Shown in pieces: positions 53,732 through 62,682 of a DNA stretch of 64,000 nt. The notes beneath the pieces are model-generated. The model was given only the letters and a program-made list of their open reading frames with translations, ran no database searches and was not told the DNA's origin. The stretch's first letter is position 1, and every line of letters starts with the position of its first letter. The stretch lies in contig NZ_RCNS01000002.1 of assembly GCF_009725995.1 (NCBI RefSeq), positions 620,001 through 684,000 on the forward strand. The letters are read 5' to 3'. The position numbers were made by a program, and so were the translations under genes. The stretch is from Zobellia laminariae. Its GTDB lineage: Bacteria > Bacteroidota > Bacteroidia > Flavobacteriales > Flavobacteriaceae.

Positions 53732-54508
53732 TTATAGCATTTTCGCTAATATTTCTTTCATCATTTTAGCTGCTAAAAAAGCTGTCATATTTTGAAAATC
53801 TCTATTTGGGTTGTACTCAACAATATCGGCTCCGATGACTTCAGAATCAATGTTTTGAATTAAGTTTATTACTTCTCTAGAAGTTAATCCTCCGGGTTCA
53901 TGATGAGAAACCCCAGGAGCAAATGCCGGGTCAAAACCATCCATGTCCAAAGAGATATATAAAGGGTTTTTAAATTTTGGAATTTGGCTTAAATCCAAAT
54001 CCTTCATTTGATGTATTTCAACATTAAATTTATCGGCCTGTTGGGCCTGATGTGTATTTAATGTTCTAATTCCAACTTGTACTAACTTAACAGCAAATCC
54101 ATTTTCCATAATTCTTGCAAAAGGGCAGGCGTGAGAATACTTATCTCCTTCAAAATTATCGTATAAATCACAGTGCGCATCAATATGAAGGATGTCTAAT
54201 TTGGGGTATTTCTCGTTATGAGCCTTAATTATAGGGAATGTTATGGAATGGTCCCCACCTAGGGTTAAAACTTTAGCACCAGAATTAAGGTGTTTTTTAG
54301 TTATTCGTTCAATATCAAAGTATTCAGCTATGTCAAAATCACCTTTATCATCAATTGCTGAATTTTCTATGCTGACTAAGTTTTCTGCATACATATTTGC
54401 AGAACCACAATTTAAAGCTTCTCTAATTAATGGCGGAGCTAGTTTAGGTCCTTTTTGATAAGAAGATTTTCCGTCAAATTTTATTCCCTGTATACTTATT
54501 TTTTTCAT
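53732..54508 (-). CDS. Agmatinase/arginase-family ureohydrolase
   Basis: 258 aa from ATG 54508 (7 codons inside the longest frame; MKKISIQGIKF is the normal opening). All binuclear manganese motifs are present: GGDHS (~89), DAHCDLYD (~114), SHACPF and SLDMDGFDPAFAPG (~190). The family hydrolyses guanidino compounds such as agmatine, arginine or formiminoglutamate to urea or formamide; the substrate cannot be fixed from sequence. Convergent with the preceding fusion gene. Confidence 0.87.
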   Translation of the reverse strand: MKKISIQGIKFDGKSSYQKGPKLAPPLIREALNCGSANMYAENLVSIENSAIDDKGDFDIAEYFDIERITKKHLNSGAKVLTLGGDHSITFPIIKAHNEKYPKLDILHIDAHCDLYDNFEGDKYSHACPFARIMENGFAVKLVQVGIRTLNTHQAQQADKFNVEIHQMKDLDLSQIPKFKNPLYISLDMDGFDPAFAPGVSHHEPGGLTSREVINLIQNIDSEVIGADIVEYNPNRDFQNMTAFLAAKMMKEILAKML

Positions 54509-54858
54509 TCTATTTCTATTATTGGGCAACGGTCTTGTGTATTAAAAGTTTTATGAATTAAGCACTCACAAGTAGCTTTTAAATATGTTTTTTCGGATAG
54601 CGTTTAACCTCATTTTCGTTGCCTGAATTCTTGTCACTCACTTGTCCTTTTTGAAGGGTAAAAAATGTCAATTTGACATTTTTTCGAAATGAAATTATGA
54701 CAATTATTCTGAAAAATTGACAGCGGAAAACACAATTATAAGAAAATATTTATCAGAAAATAAATTTCTCTTGCTTTGGTATTTTTTTTGATTTTATAAA
54801 GTAGAAATCAATTAGGATTTCAAATTTAAAATAATGTTTAATTTAAAATTTTGTAATT
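54509..54858. other. Upstream region of the Hsp20 gene
   Basis: No gene. It holds the 25-bp palindrome at 54660-54684 and two further TGACA/TTGACA half-sites at ~54698 and ~54718, which suggests a control region for heat-shock gene expression on the + strand. Confidence 0.55.
54660..54684. promoter_or_regulatory. Perfect 25-bp palindrome upstream of hsp20
   Basis: AAAAAATGTCAA, a central T, and the exact complement TTGACATTTTTT. It lies ~175 bp before the Hsp20 start codon. TGTCA/TGACA half-sites recur downstream. Likely an operator for a dimeric regulator of the small heat-shock cluster, though a divergent terminator role is possible. Confidence 0.6.
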
Positions 54859-55335
54859 ATGAGCAATTTAGTAAGTGTTCCTAAAAACGAAAATTTAGTG
54901 AACAGTAATTTAAATCAAAACTTCCCAGTATTGTCAAATTGGTTTGATGATATTTTTAATCGGGACCTACCGTCAGTATTAACATCAAACTTTAATACTG
55001 GAATTACTTTGCCAAAAGTAAACATCAAAGAAACTGCCGATGCTTTTATGGTAGATGTGGCAGTTCCGGGTCTAAAAAAGTCAGATTTTCATATTGAGAT
55101 TGATAATCAAGTATTATCGATATCAACAGAAACAAGTGAAAAAAGTGAACACAAAGAAGAAAATTATACTCGTAGAGAGTTTGGTTACTCTTCTTTCAAA
55201 AGGACCTTTACGCTTCCTGAAAGTGTAAACGATGAAAAAATTAATGCGAGTTATAATGACGGCATTTTGAATATTCTATTACCAAAAAAAGAAGAGGCAA
55301 AACAAAAGCCTGCCAGAAGCATTAAGATTTCTTAA
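54859..55335 (+). CDS. Hsp20/alpha-crystallin-family small heat-shock protein
   Basis: 158 aa. N-terminal arm (~1-45), alpha-crystallin domain (~50-140: LPKVNIKETADAFMVDVAVP, GLKKSDFHIEIDNQVLSIS, RREFGYSSFKRTFTLPESV, DGILNILLPKKEE), and a basic tail with the I-x-I-like RSIKIS. ATP-independent holdase in the cytoplasm. Preceded by the palindrome at 54660 and followed by a terminator, then two small genes. Confidence 0.92.
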   Translation: MSNLVSVPKNENLVNSNLNQNFPVLSNWFDDIFNRDLPSVLTSNFNTGITLPKVNIKETADAFMVDVAVPGLKKSDFHIEIDNQVLSISTETSEKSEHKEENYTRREFGYSSFKRTFTLPESVNDEKINASYNDGILNILLPKKEEAKQKPARSIKIS

Positions 55336-55376
55336 TAGATTTCACTTAACTTTTTTTGATTAAAGTATGAAGTACT

Positions 55377-55404
55377 GAAGGAGACCGATTAATTGGTCTC
55401 CTTC
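55377..55404 (+). terminator. Intrinsic terminator after hsp20
   Basis: GAAGGAGACC (55377-55386) pairs perfectly with GGTCTCCTTC (55395-55404) around an 8-nt loop, followed by TATAC rather than a long T-run. Confidence 0.75.
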
Positions 55405-55442
55405 TATACTACTAAAACGTTTAATCTTTAAATTTTAATGTT

Positions 55443-55703
55443 ATGCCAAGAAAGTTTAAATCTGGAGATTGGGTAAAAGTCAGAGGAAAACTTACCGCTC
55501 CAAAAATGCAAGTTCTTAAATATGTTCCAAAAAAAGATTTAATACTTGGTTCGGTTGATTATGACAGTTATTTGGAATGTGTTTGGTATAAAAATTGGGA
55601 ACGAATTTGCCAAGTGTTCCACCAAAATAAATTGATTAGAACGATAGAGACTGGTGGTTTGTTCAAGACATTTTTAACAAACCATAAATTAAGTTTATCT
55701 TAA
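55443..55703 (+). CDS. Small YodC/DUF2158-like protein
   Basis: 86 aa. Starts PRKFKSGDWVKVRGKLTAPKMQVLKYV, the KOW/SH3-like strand pattern of the YodC family (DUF2158: FKxGDxVxLKSGxPxMTV), then LECVWYKNWERICQVFHQNKLI (family C-x-W-F-x..Q..F). Small cytoplasmic protein of unknown role, often next to stress genes. 12 bp before the next gene. Confidence 0.72.
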   Translation: MPRKFKSGDWVKVRGKLTAPKMQVLKYVPKKDLILGSVDYDSYLECVWYKNWERICQVFHQNKLIRTIETGGLFKTFLTNHKLSLS

Positions 55704-55715
55704 AAATATAAAGCG

Positions 55716-56204
55716 ATGAAAAAATATATTTTATTATTTATGATTGGCTTATTAAGTGCCAGTTGCGACGGTCAAAAAAATGATATAAAAAACACGGAAA
55801 CAAAAGAGAGTGTAAAAAGTATAGTGGAACAACCAAAAGGTTCCTGGAAAGTTAATAAAGAATTTGATGAAAACGGAAATCTAATTGGATATGACAGTAT
55901 ATATTCTTGGTCGGCAAATACGCAATTAGATAAGCTGTCAAATCTTAACAAGGATAGTTTATTGCAATCTTTTAAATCTAGATTCTTTACTGATTTTTCA
56001 GATTTTGAAAACAAAGGATTTGACGATGTTTTTTCAAAAGATTCCCTTTTTAGTAAACACTACTTTAATGACGACTTTTTTGAAAGTGAGTTTGGTAAAG
56101 ACTATATGGACATAGAAAAAATAACCCAACGGATGATTGCAAGGCAAAAGAAATTTTTGGAAAAATATCATTCAGAATTTATCAAACCAGAAGACGAAAA
56201 CTAA
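55716..56204 (+). CDS. Small lipoprotein, unknown function
   Basis: 162 aa. Lipobox LSASC (Cys ~17), then GQKNDIKN. The mature protein is rich in Phe, Asp, Ser and Lys (FFTDFSDFENKGFDDVFSKDS, FNDDFFESEFGKDY), so probably an extended acidic protein. Follows the YodC-like gene at 12 bp and ends in a terminator that overlaps its stop. No domain recognised. Confidence 0.68.
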   Translation: MKKYILLFMIGLLSASCDGQKNDIKNTETKESVKSIVEQPKGSWKVNKEFDENGNLIGYDSIYSWSANTQLDKLSNLNKDSLLQSFKSRFFTDFSDFENKGFDDVFSKDSLFSKHYFNDDFFESEFGKDYMDIEKITQRMIARQKKFLEKYHSEFIKPEDEN

Positions 56205-56218
56205 ATAGTTTTCGTCTT
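56191..56218 (+). terminator. Intrinsic terminator overlapping the lipoprotein stop
   Basis: AAGACGAAAAC (56191-56201) and GTTTTCGTCTT (56208-56218) form an 11-bp stem with a 6-nt loop, then TTTTTC. Confidence 0.85.
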
Positions 56219-56348
56219 TTTTCTTGCTCTAATATAGCTGGTCCTACCTAGAATTAATTAAAGCCCCTGTTCAGTATTCGTTGTTTTAAAATCAATTCAT
56301 TTTAAACAAAATAACAAACTTAATTTTCACTAAATAACCTTCAAATTT

Positions 56349-56783
56349 TTAAAAGCCACTTTCTTCGGCCATTTTCACTACGCCAACAGTTAGGATTAAA
56401 TTAGCGAAACGGCGCTGTTCTCCCGTTTGGATAATTAAGGTAGTGTTAGGGTTTCTAATTTTGTCATAGAAAGCCCAACGTTCCATCTCATCCCAGGTTA
56501 CATCTCCCAATAATTTTTTATAGGCGTCATGTATCTCTGCATTAGCTTCTGCAGGCTTTTCCATAACAATTGCACCTTGTACTGGGCAAACTTCTAGTAT
56601 GCCTTCAAGCACGGTAAGCGCATCTAAAAGTCCTGGACGAAAGTTAAGATGTACGGTGGTGGAGTTAGGCCCTGTCATAGCGCCAACAGGTAAATTACCG
56701 TCTGCAATGACAACTTGTGCAAAATGACCAGAACGCGCAAGCGCTTCCATAATTGTTGGGTGTATTACCGGAGTCTTTAGCAT
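56349..56783 (-). CDS. RbsD/FucU-family sugar mutarotase
   Basis: 144 aa from ATG 56783 (12 codons inside the longest frame; MLKTPVIHPTI is the family start). Matches the FucU/RbsD pyranase family: HPTIMEALARSGHFAQVVIADG (catalytic His and the conserved Asp-Gly) and RRFANLILTVGVV near the end. Interconverts anomers of a sugar such as L-fucose. 100 bp downstream of an SDR gene on the same strand; both may act in one sugar catabolic route. Confidence 0.83.
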   Translation of the reverse strand: MLKTPVIHPTIMEALARSGHFAQVVIADGNLPVGAMTGPNSTTVHLNFRPGLLDALTVLEGILEVCPVQGAIVMEKPAEANAEIHDAYKKLLGDVTWDEMERWAFYDKIRNPNTTLIIQTGEQRRFANLILTVGVVKMAEESGF

Positions 56784-56887
56784 AAATTTATTTTTAGAAA
56801 AAGGGTTAAAACAAAACACTAGGCGCTATTCGGCTCCTAGTGTTTTTATAGTTCTTAACGAACAATCATATTATATGTAATAAGGAC

Positions 56888-57655
56888 CTACATATTGTAA
56901 ACACCACCATTAATATCTAGTGTTGCACCGGTAATAAAACCGTCGTATTCAGATGCCAGATACAAAACTGCACGGGCTACGTCTGCTGCATTACCTGCGC
57001 GTTGTATTGGAATACCGGCCGTTGTTTCTGCCGCAGATTCTTTTGTTGTATGGGTGTTATGAAAAGAAGTACCAAGGATAAGACCAGGAGAGACAGCATT
57101 TACTCTAGTACCCTGAGGTCCTAATTCTGCGGAAAGTGCTCTTGTGAATGTTAAGATAGCTCCTTTACTGGTAGAGTAGGCTAATGATCCTGGGTGCCCA
57201 CCTTTACGTCCGGCTAGTGATGCCAAGTTAACAATGCTACTATTATCATTTTTAGCTAAATAAGGAGCTGCGGCTTTCGTCACAAACATCATAGAGGTAA
57301 GGTTAATGTCCATTACCTTGTGCCAGAATTCAGCCTCCATTTCATTCAACATTCTACGTGCAACAAGAGAACCTGCGTTGTTAATTAATATATCTAGACC
57401 ACCAAAAGCTTCTACTGTTTTTTGAACCATTGCATTCGCATCGGCTTCTTTTGTAAGGTCACCACCAATAGCAACCGCTTTTTGTCCTTTGCTAGTAGCA
57501 TATTCTACCAATTGGTTTGCAGTATCAGCGCTAGAAAAATAGTGAATGGCAACGTTGGCTCCGCTATCAATAAAGTGTTTTGTGATTGATTCTCCAATTC
57601 CTTGAGCGCCAGCTGTGATGAGAACATTCTTTCCGGCAATCTTATTGTTTTCCAT
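56888..57655 (-). CDS. SDR-family oxidoreductase, possibly sugar dehydrogenase
   Basis: 255 aa. Classical SDR: ITAGAQGIGESIT (cofactor loop TGxxxGxG variant, ~14-26), DILINNAGSL (NNAG, ~92), SIVNLASLAG (catalytic Ser ~147), YSTSKG (YxxxK, ~160) and a C-terminal FITGATLDINGG. Reads like the 3-ketoacyl-ACP reductase/L-fucose-, glucose- or rhamnose-dehydrogenase branch. Its location beside a FucU mutarotase favours a sugar dehydrogenase. Confidence 0.88.
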   Translation of the reverse strand: MENNKIAGKNVLITAGAQGIGESITKHFIDSGANVAIHYFSSADTANQLVEYATSKGQKAVAIGGDLTKEADANAMVQKTVEAFGGLDILINNAGSLVARRMLNEMEAEFWHKVMDINLTSMMFVTKAAAPYLAKNDNSSIVNLASLAGRKGGHPGSLAYSTSKGAILTFTRALSAELGPQGTRVNAVSPGLILGTSFHNTHTTKESAAETTAGIPIQRAGNAADVARAVLYLASEYDGFITGATLDINGGVYNM

Positions 57656-58076
57656 GGTATTCCTAATTAATAAATTTGATAATCATAGTAAAATTACTAC
57701 TTGTCTTTATAGACGAACAATTTTTATTTTTTCAAATATAATTTAATATGGCTCGTATTTATAAAAACTGAAGTAATATGTGTCGTTTTTCCTTTAATCT
57801 TGCGTGTTATAGAGGCAATTGGTTACTAATGCATACCATCCGCTTTCTCTTTTTGTCCTAATTTTCGTAATGTTCGTTTTGGAATATTCCTGAGTATCTT
57901 AGAGTCAATACAACATCTGAAAAGTATTTAAGTTGATGAGTATTAAAAACTAGCATTTTTTTAAATGCTATCTGTTTATGAATTTTGATATCCTATCTAC
58001 AATGAATTACTACTTGTAAACCATATTTTATTTTTCTACCTTTCTGTAATCCCCTCATCTCATCAAAAACAAAGCT
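57656..58076. other. Intergenic region, no gene seen
   Basis: AT-rich, between the divergent SDR and PAS-kinase genes. No strong dyad, RNA or promoter was identified. Confidence 0.55.
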
Positions 58077-60302
58077 ATGATAGATAATCTTGAAGGCAGC
58101 GAGCTTAAAGACCTAGAAGCCATCAATCTTTTGGACAGCTCCATTAAAAAAGAATTTGATGACATATCTAATTTAGCTGCTTTCATATGCAATACTCCCA
58201 TTTCTCTGGTTTCTCTTGTTACGGATACCAAAACGCCCCTGCATCAATCATTTTGCATTCATGCGATTAAAGTTCCTCAAGAAATTTTTATTGTGGAAGA
58301 TGCGCGAAAAGATGTGCGTTTTAAGAATAATAGTTTGGTCACAGATGCACCTAATATTGTTTTTTATGCGGGAATGCCTTTAATAAGTAAGGCTGGTAGT
58401 ATATTGGGTACGCTTTGCGTTACTGATACTAAACCCCATAAGCTGGAAAAAAAACAAATAGATGCGCTGCTGTCCTTGGCGAATCAGGTAGTTAATATGT
58501 TTGAGCTTTATAACAGAAGGGCTGAAATTAAAGAAATGGTGCAAAACCATGCTGTTGAATCAAATCGCTTAGAAAATATTATCAAGGCAACGCAAGTGGG
58601 TACCTGGGAATGGAATCTTATTACAGGTATGGTTACTATAAATGAGCGATGGGCCAGTATGTTAGGCTATACGGTTGATGAATTACAGCCACTAAGCGTT
58701 AAAGACATTCATAAGATGGTGTTTTTTGAAGATATCCCCTCTCTTAAAGAAAAGAATGCTGCATGTTTTGAGAAAAGAGCAGATTTCTACGTGGGCGATT
58801 TTCGTTTTGTACATAAAAAAGGCCATGCCGTGTGGATTCATGATAGAGGCCAGGTCATTAGTTGGTCTAAGGATGGCCAACCGTTATTTATGGTAGGAAC
58901 ACATACAGACATTACGAAAGAAAAAGAAAATGAATTAGTAATTGAACAAAGCGAAAAACGATTTAAGGGACTTGTACAGAATGGGTCTGATTTAATTGTT
59001 ATCATGGATATTGATGCCACTTACCACTACTGCAGTCCTACCTCTTTAAAAGTATTGGGTATTCCTCCAGAAGAATTTATAGGTAAAAATGCATTACAAT
59101 ACATTCATTTAGATGATCATAAAATAATCAATGAGAGCATTTTACGTTTAGAAACCGAGACACAATTTACGCTTAGACCTTATAGATTTAAACACAGAGA
59201 CGGTTCATGGCGGTGGCTAGAAACTGTCGTTACAAATCTAATGGACAACCCTGCCATAAATGGGATTGTGGTTAATTCTAAAGATGTAACTGAACGGGTC
59301 ATTACAGAAGAAAAGCTAAAAAAGAGTGAAGACTATTACAGGCTTTTATACGATTCACAGACGAACTATGTGGTTAGGACCAATATGGAAGGAAACTACA
59401 CCTACGTAAATAAAAAATTTGTTGAGGAATTTGGTTGGCTTCATCCAGAAGGAGACATATTGGGTAAAAATTGTTTGACTTCAATTATTGATTATCATCA
59501 TCAAAAGACGCACGATGTAGTTGGCCAATGTATTGCGGAGCCTGGAAAGGTTTTTAAAATTGAAATAGATAAACCTAGCAAGGAAGGAAAAATTGTTACC
59601 ACGCTTTGGGATTTTGTATGTATTACTGATAAGGAGGGAGTTCCAACGGAATTACAATGTATAGGCCTTGATATAACCGTCCGCGTTAAATCGCAAAAAG
59701 CGTTAGAAGAATCAGAGCAACGTTATTCAGATATATTTCATCTTAGCCCACAGCCTATGTGGGTCTATGACATCATAACTTTAAATTTTCTTGATGTTAA
59801 TAGAGCTGCCATAAAACACTATGGCTATTCTTATGATGAGTTTATGAACATGAACTTGAGAGATATTAGGCCAGAATCTGAAATACCCAAGTTAGAAGAA
59901 CCTTCCAATTATACACAACAAAGGGGGGAGTCGTATTATCACGGTGAGTATATTCACAAAAAGAAAAACGGAAAGGAGATTATTGTTGAAATCCGAACTA
60001 ACATTCTGTCTTATAAAGGGAAAGTAGTAAAAATTGCCTTAGCAACAGATATTACCGAGCGTTATAAGCATACTCAGGCTATTGAAAAGCAGAACAAAAA
60101 GCTAAAGAAAATTGCTTGGACGCAATCGCATAGGGTTCGAGCACCTCTTACAAGTATAATGGGATTGGTAGATTTACTAAATTCCAATGACCAAACAGTA
60201 GAAGAGAAGGAGCAAGTTTTAAAATATATAATGGACTCAGCTAAGGAATTAGATGAAGTAATCAGTAAGATCGTATCTACCACCCAACAGGACGAAATTT
60301 AA
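58077..60302 (+). CDS. GAF and multi-PAS sensor protein with HisKA-like end but no ATPase domain
   Basis: 741 aa, no transmembrane helix. N-terminal GAF-like domain (~15-155, FIVEDARKDVRF, YAGMPLISKAGSILGTLCV). Four PAS/PAC units follow at ~165-285 (WEWNLITGMVTINERW), 290-410, 415-540 and 545-670 (PQPMWVYDIITLNFLDVNRA). The C-terminal ~65 residues are a HisKA-like helix pair with the phospho-acceptor H685 (WTQSHRVRAPLTSIMGLVDL). The protein ends there, without the N/G-box HATPase_c domain. It may need a partner kinase, act as a phosphotransfer protein, or signal through protein contact. No response regulator is adjacent. Confidence 0.85.
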   Translation: MIDNLEGSELKDLEAINLLDSSIKKEFDDISNLAAFICNTPISLVSLVTDTKTPLHQSFCIHAIKVPQEIFIVEDARKDVRFKNNSLVTDAPNIVFYAGMPLISKAGSILGTLCVTDTKPHKLEKKQIDALLSLANQVVNMFELYNRRAEIKEMVQNHAVESNRLENIIKATQVGTWEWNLITGMVTINERWASMLGYTVDELQPLSVKDIHKMVFFEDIPSLKEKNAACFEKRADFYVGDFRFVHKKGHAVWIHDRGQVISWSKDGQPLFMVGTHTDITKEKENELVIEQSEKRFKGLVQNGSDLIVIMDIDATYHYCSPTSLKVLGIPPEEFIGKNALQYIHLDDHKIINESILRLETETQFTLRPYRFKHRDGSWRWLETVVTNLMDNPAINGIVVNSKDVTERVITEEKLKKSEDYYRLLYDSQTNYVVRTNMEGNYTYVNKKFVEEFGWLHPEGDILGKNCLTSIIDYHHQKTHDVVGQCIAEPGKVFKIEIDKPSKEGKIVTTLWDFVCITDKEGVPTELQCIGLDITVRVKSQKALEESEQRYSDIFHLSPQPMWVYDIITLNFLDVNRAAIKHYGYSYDEFMNMNLRDIRPESEIPKLEEPSNYTQQRGESYYHGEYIHKKKNGKEIIVEIRTNILSYKGKVVKIALATDITERYKHTQAIEKQNKKLKKIAWTQSHRVRAPLTSIMGLVDLLNSNDQTVEEKEQVLKYIMDSAKELDEVISKIVSTTQQDEI

Positions 60303-60389
60303 AGATTAAACTGATCCAAGTCATTTCAGAATTAATTTTTTCAGCTTTCTTTTGTTGTAGAATCATCATTTTCTAATAAAATAGGCACC

Positions 60390-60839
60390 ATGTTAGGCAA
60401 CTTAAACAGTAGACAAATTGAGAATGTATTGTACAGCTTAATCGTTGGCAGGATTGGTTGCCATGCAGACAATAGAACATATATAGTTCCCGTAACTTAT
60501 GCTTATGATGGAAAGTATATATACGGTCACACAAAGGAAGGGATGAAGATTGATATGATGCGAAAAAATCCTATGGTTTGTTTTGAGGTTGATGACTTGG
60601 AAAATATGAGCAATTGGCGCAGTGTTATTGCATGGGGTAAATTTGAAGAGCTTAAAACTTCGGAACAACGAAAAGAAGGCATGAATGTATTAATGGACAG
60701 GGTGCTGCCTTTTATAACGGGCGAAACTACCATTAGCCACTCTTTAAGGGATTCACACAAAAACACTGTTGAAGCAATGCAAGGTGTTGTGTACAGAATT
60801 GAATTGACCGAAAAAACAGGACGTTACGAAAAAACGTAA
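60390..60839 (+). CDS. Pyridoxamine 5'-phosphate oxidase-like flavin protein
   Basis: 149 aa. PNPOx-like split-barrel fold of the NimA/HugZ-like small group: LNSRQIENVLYSLIVGRIGC, TYIVPVTYAYDGKYIYGHT, KNPMVCFEVDDLENMSNWRS, VIAWGKFEEL. Likely binds FMN or F420/heme-like cofactor; the exact reaction is unknown. Convergent with the exonuclease gene, with only 13 bp between stops. Confidence 0.83.
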   Translation: MLGNLNSRQIENVLYSLIVGRIGCHADNRTYIVPVTYAYDGKYIYGHTKEGMKIDMMRKNPMVCFEVDDLENMSNWRSVIAWGKFEELKTSEQRKEGMNVLMDRVLPFITGETTISHSLRDSHKNTVEAMQGVVYRIELTEKTGRYEKT

Positions 60840-60852
60840 GTATTCATTTATA

Positions 60853-61620
60853 TCATGATTCAATTTCTAAGCGAATAGGGCAGTGGTCAGATCCGTAATA
60901 ATCGGTAAGAATTGCTGCAGCCTTTATTTTGTCTTTTAAAGCAGTACTCAACAAGAAATAATCAATTCTCCAACCCGTATTTCGTTCTCTAGATTTAAAA
61001 CGATAACTCCAAAAGCTATACGCTATTTCGTCTGGATGTAGATACCTAAAGGAGTCAACAAAACCAGCATTAATAATATGCGTCATTCCATCTATTTCAA
61101 CTTGAGTATACCCGGCAGTTTTATCGTAATTAGATTTATCGTTTTTTAAATCTATAGCTTGGTGAGCAACATTAAAATCCCCACAAGTAATAACCGGTTT
61201 ATTTTTTTCTAGGTTTTTTATATAGTCTAAAAAATCGGTATCCCATGTTTTTCTGTAATCCAAACGCTTTAATCCTTGTCCAGAATTAGGGGTGTATACA
61301 TTTACTAAATAGAAATTTTCAAATTCTGCACAAAGCACTCTTCCTTCATTATCATGCGCTGCAATACCCATATCTTTAGTAATGGAAATTGGCTCTGTTT
61401 TAGAAAGTATGGCGGTACCGGAGTATCCTTTTTTCTCTGCGGAATTATAGGATATATGGTACTTCTCGGTTAAAGTGGCCAAGGTTTTTTCAACTTCGTT
61501 ATCTTGAGCTTTTGTTTCTTGTAGACAAAGAATGTCCGGGTCTAAAGTCTCAATATCTTTAAAAAAATCCTTTTTAGTAATAGCTCTAATGCCATTTACA
61601 TTCCAAGAAATAATATTCAT
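60853..61620 (-). CDS. xth: Exodeoxyribonuclease III (AP endonuclease)
   Basis: 255 aa. EEP-fold AP endonuclease of the ExoIII type: IISWNVNGIRA (start), DILCLQETKAQ (metal-binding Glu), VNVYTPNSGQGLKRLDYR, CGDFNVAHQAIDL (Asp-Asn), HIINAGFVDSFRYLHP, WRIDYFLLS, and YYGSDHCPIRLEIE (catalytic Asp-His). Cuts at abasic sites in base-excision repair. Confidence 0.93.
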   Translation of the reverse strand: MNIISWNVNGIRAITKKDFFKDIETLDPDILCLQETKAQDNEVEKTLATLTEKYHISYNSAEKKGYSGTAILSKTEPISITKDMGIAAHDNEGRVLCAEFENFYLVNVYTPNSGQGLKRLDYRKTWDTDFLDYIKNLEKNKPVITCGDFNVAHQAIDLKNDKSNYDKTAGYTQVEIDGMTHIINAGFVDSFRYLHPDEIAYSFWSYRFKSRERNTGWRIDYFLLSTALKDKIKAAAILTDYYGSDHCPIRLEIES

Positions 61621-61780
61621 TTCCTATAATTTTTTAGTAATTAAACTCTAATTTATGCTTTACTGATTTACAACTTAGGTTGTATGCAGTTAAAGATAAG
61701 ATACGTTTTAACAATGTAATAATTATCTATGATAGTTTGTCTACAAAAAAATCATTAAAAGCGAGGACCAATAATAAAAT

Positions 61781-61816
61781 AGGGTAGGTATACCAAAAAA
61801 ATGATATACCAACCCT
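61781..61816 (-). terminator. Probable terminator of the ThuA operon
   Basis: AGGGTAGGTATA (61781-61792) pairs with TATACCAACCCT (61805-61816), one mismatch in 12, around a 12-nt loop. Read on the minus strand it is followed by ATTTTATTATT, so it fits the end of the transcript carrying the ThuA gene. Confidence 0.65.
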
Positions 61817-61894
61817 TTGAATGTATGAAGTAAAATTAAGTAAATGAGAGGCTATGACTAATGGGGAAAATTGTTCTGTAATTAGTCAATACCA

Positions 61895-62656
61895 TTATTG
61901 TTTTACCTCGCCTTTAGCCGCCCAATAGATACCACCAAATAAATGGTCTAAATACGTCTGATTTTGAAAAGCTTCTGGTTTATGGCCAAGGGTTGTATAG
62001 AAAGAACGTCCTCCGTCGTATAATTGATACCAAGCTATAGGGTGATTTTCGCCCATACCTTTAAGTGGAATTTCGTTATAGCCTTTCTGATAATCATACG
62101 TGTTTTCGTCTACGGAAAGAAGCACGGTAATATCTTCTGATTTTAAGAGGTCAAAATTGTACCATTCCTCACTCCACAACCATTTTTCCGGTAGGTGTAG
62201 GTTGGATGGAAAATTTGAATCATGATTGGTTAGTACCGCCGCTTGAAATTGGGGGTGGTCTTTAAAAACTCCGCCTATAAGATTATCAAACCAAGGATTT
62301 CTAACCTCGCTATCGGAAGTGGAATGGACTCCCACAAAACCTTTACCGCTTTTAATGTGTGTTTTTATGACTTCAAGCTGTTCGTTGGTTAAATTATCGG
62401 CATTCGCATTTAAAAATACAACCACATCGTAAGAAGGTAATTTTTTGGCAAGGTCTTCGGGACTTTGTGTCCAATCAAACTTAAACTGATGTGCTGCTGC
62501 CATTTTATGAAAACCATCCACCGCATTCGGTATGCACTCATAATGCCAAGTGTCTTGTACCGTGAACAGCAAGACCTTAAATTGGTCTTGGGCAAAAGCC
62601 ATATGGTTAAAAGTTAAAATGATAAAACATGTTAATTGTAAAATTCTAGATTTCAT
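61895..62656 (-). CDS. Secreted ThuA-domain protein
   Basis: 253 aa from ATG 62656, which gives a signal peptide (ILQLTCFIILTFNHMAFAQ); the longer frame to 62734 overlaps the preceding gene and lacks one. ThuA-like (class I glutamine amidotransferase-like) domain: FKVLLFTVQDTWHYECIPNA, YDVVVFLNANADNLT, GKGFVGVHSTSDSE, NPWFDNLIGGVFKDHPQF, HPIAWYQLYDGGRSFYTTLG. The family takes part in trehalose/disaccharide or polysaccharide degradation in many Bacteroidota. 26 bp after the isomerase gene, same strand. Confidence 0.87.
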   Translation of the reverse strand: MKSRILQLTCFIILTFNHMAFAQDQFKVLLFTVQDTWHYECIPNAVDGFHKMAAAHQFKFDWTQSPEDLAKKLPSYDVVVFLNANADNLTNEQLEVIKTHIKSGKGFVGVHSTSDSEVRNPWFDNLIGGVFKDHPQFQAAVLTNHDSNFPSNLHLPEKWLWSEEWYNFDLLKSEDITVLLSVDENTYDYQKGYNEIPLKGMGENHPIAWYQLYDGGRSFYTTLGHKPEAFQNQTYLDHLFGGIYWAAKGEVKQ

Positions 62657-62682
62657 AAGATTTACGTGTTGAGAGTGAGTTG

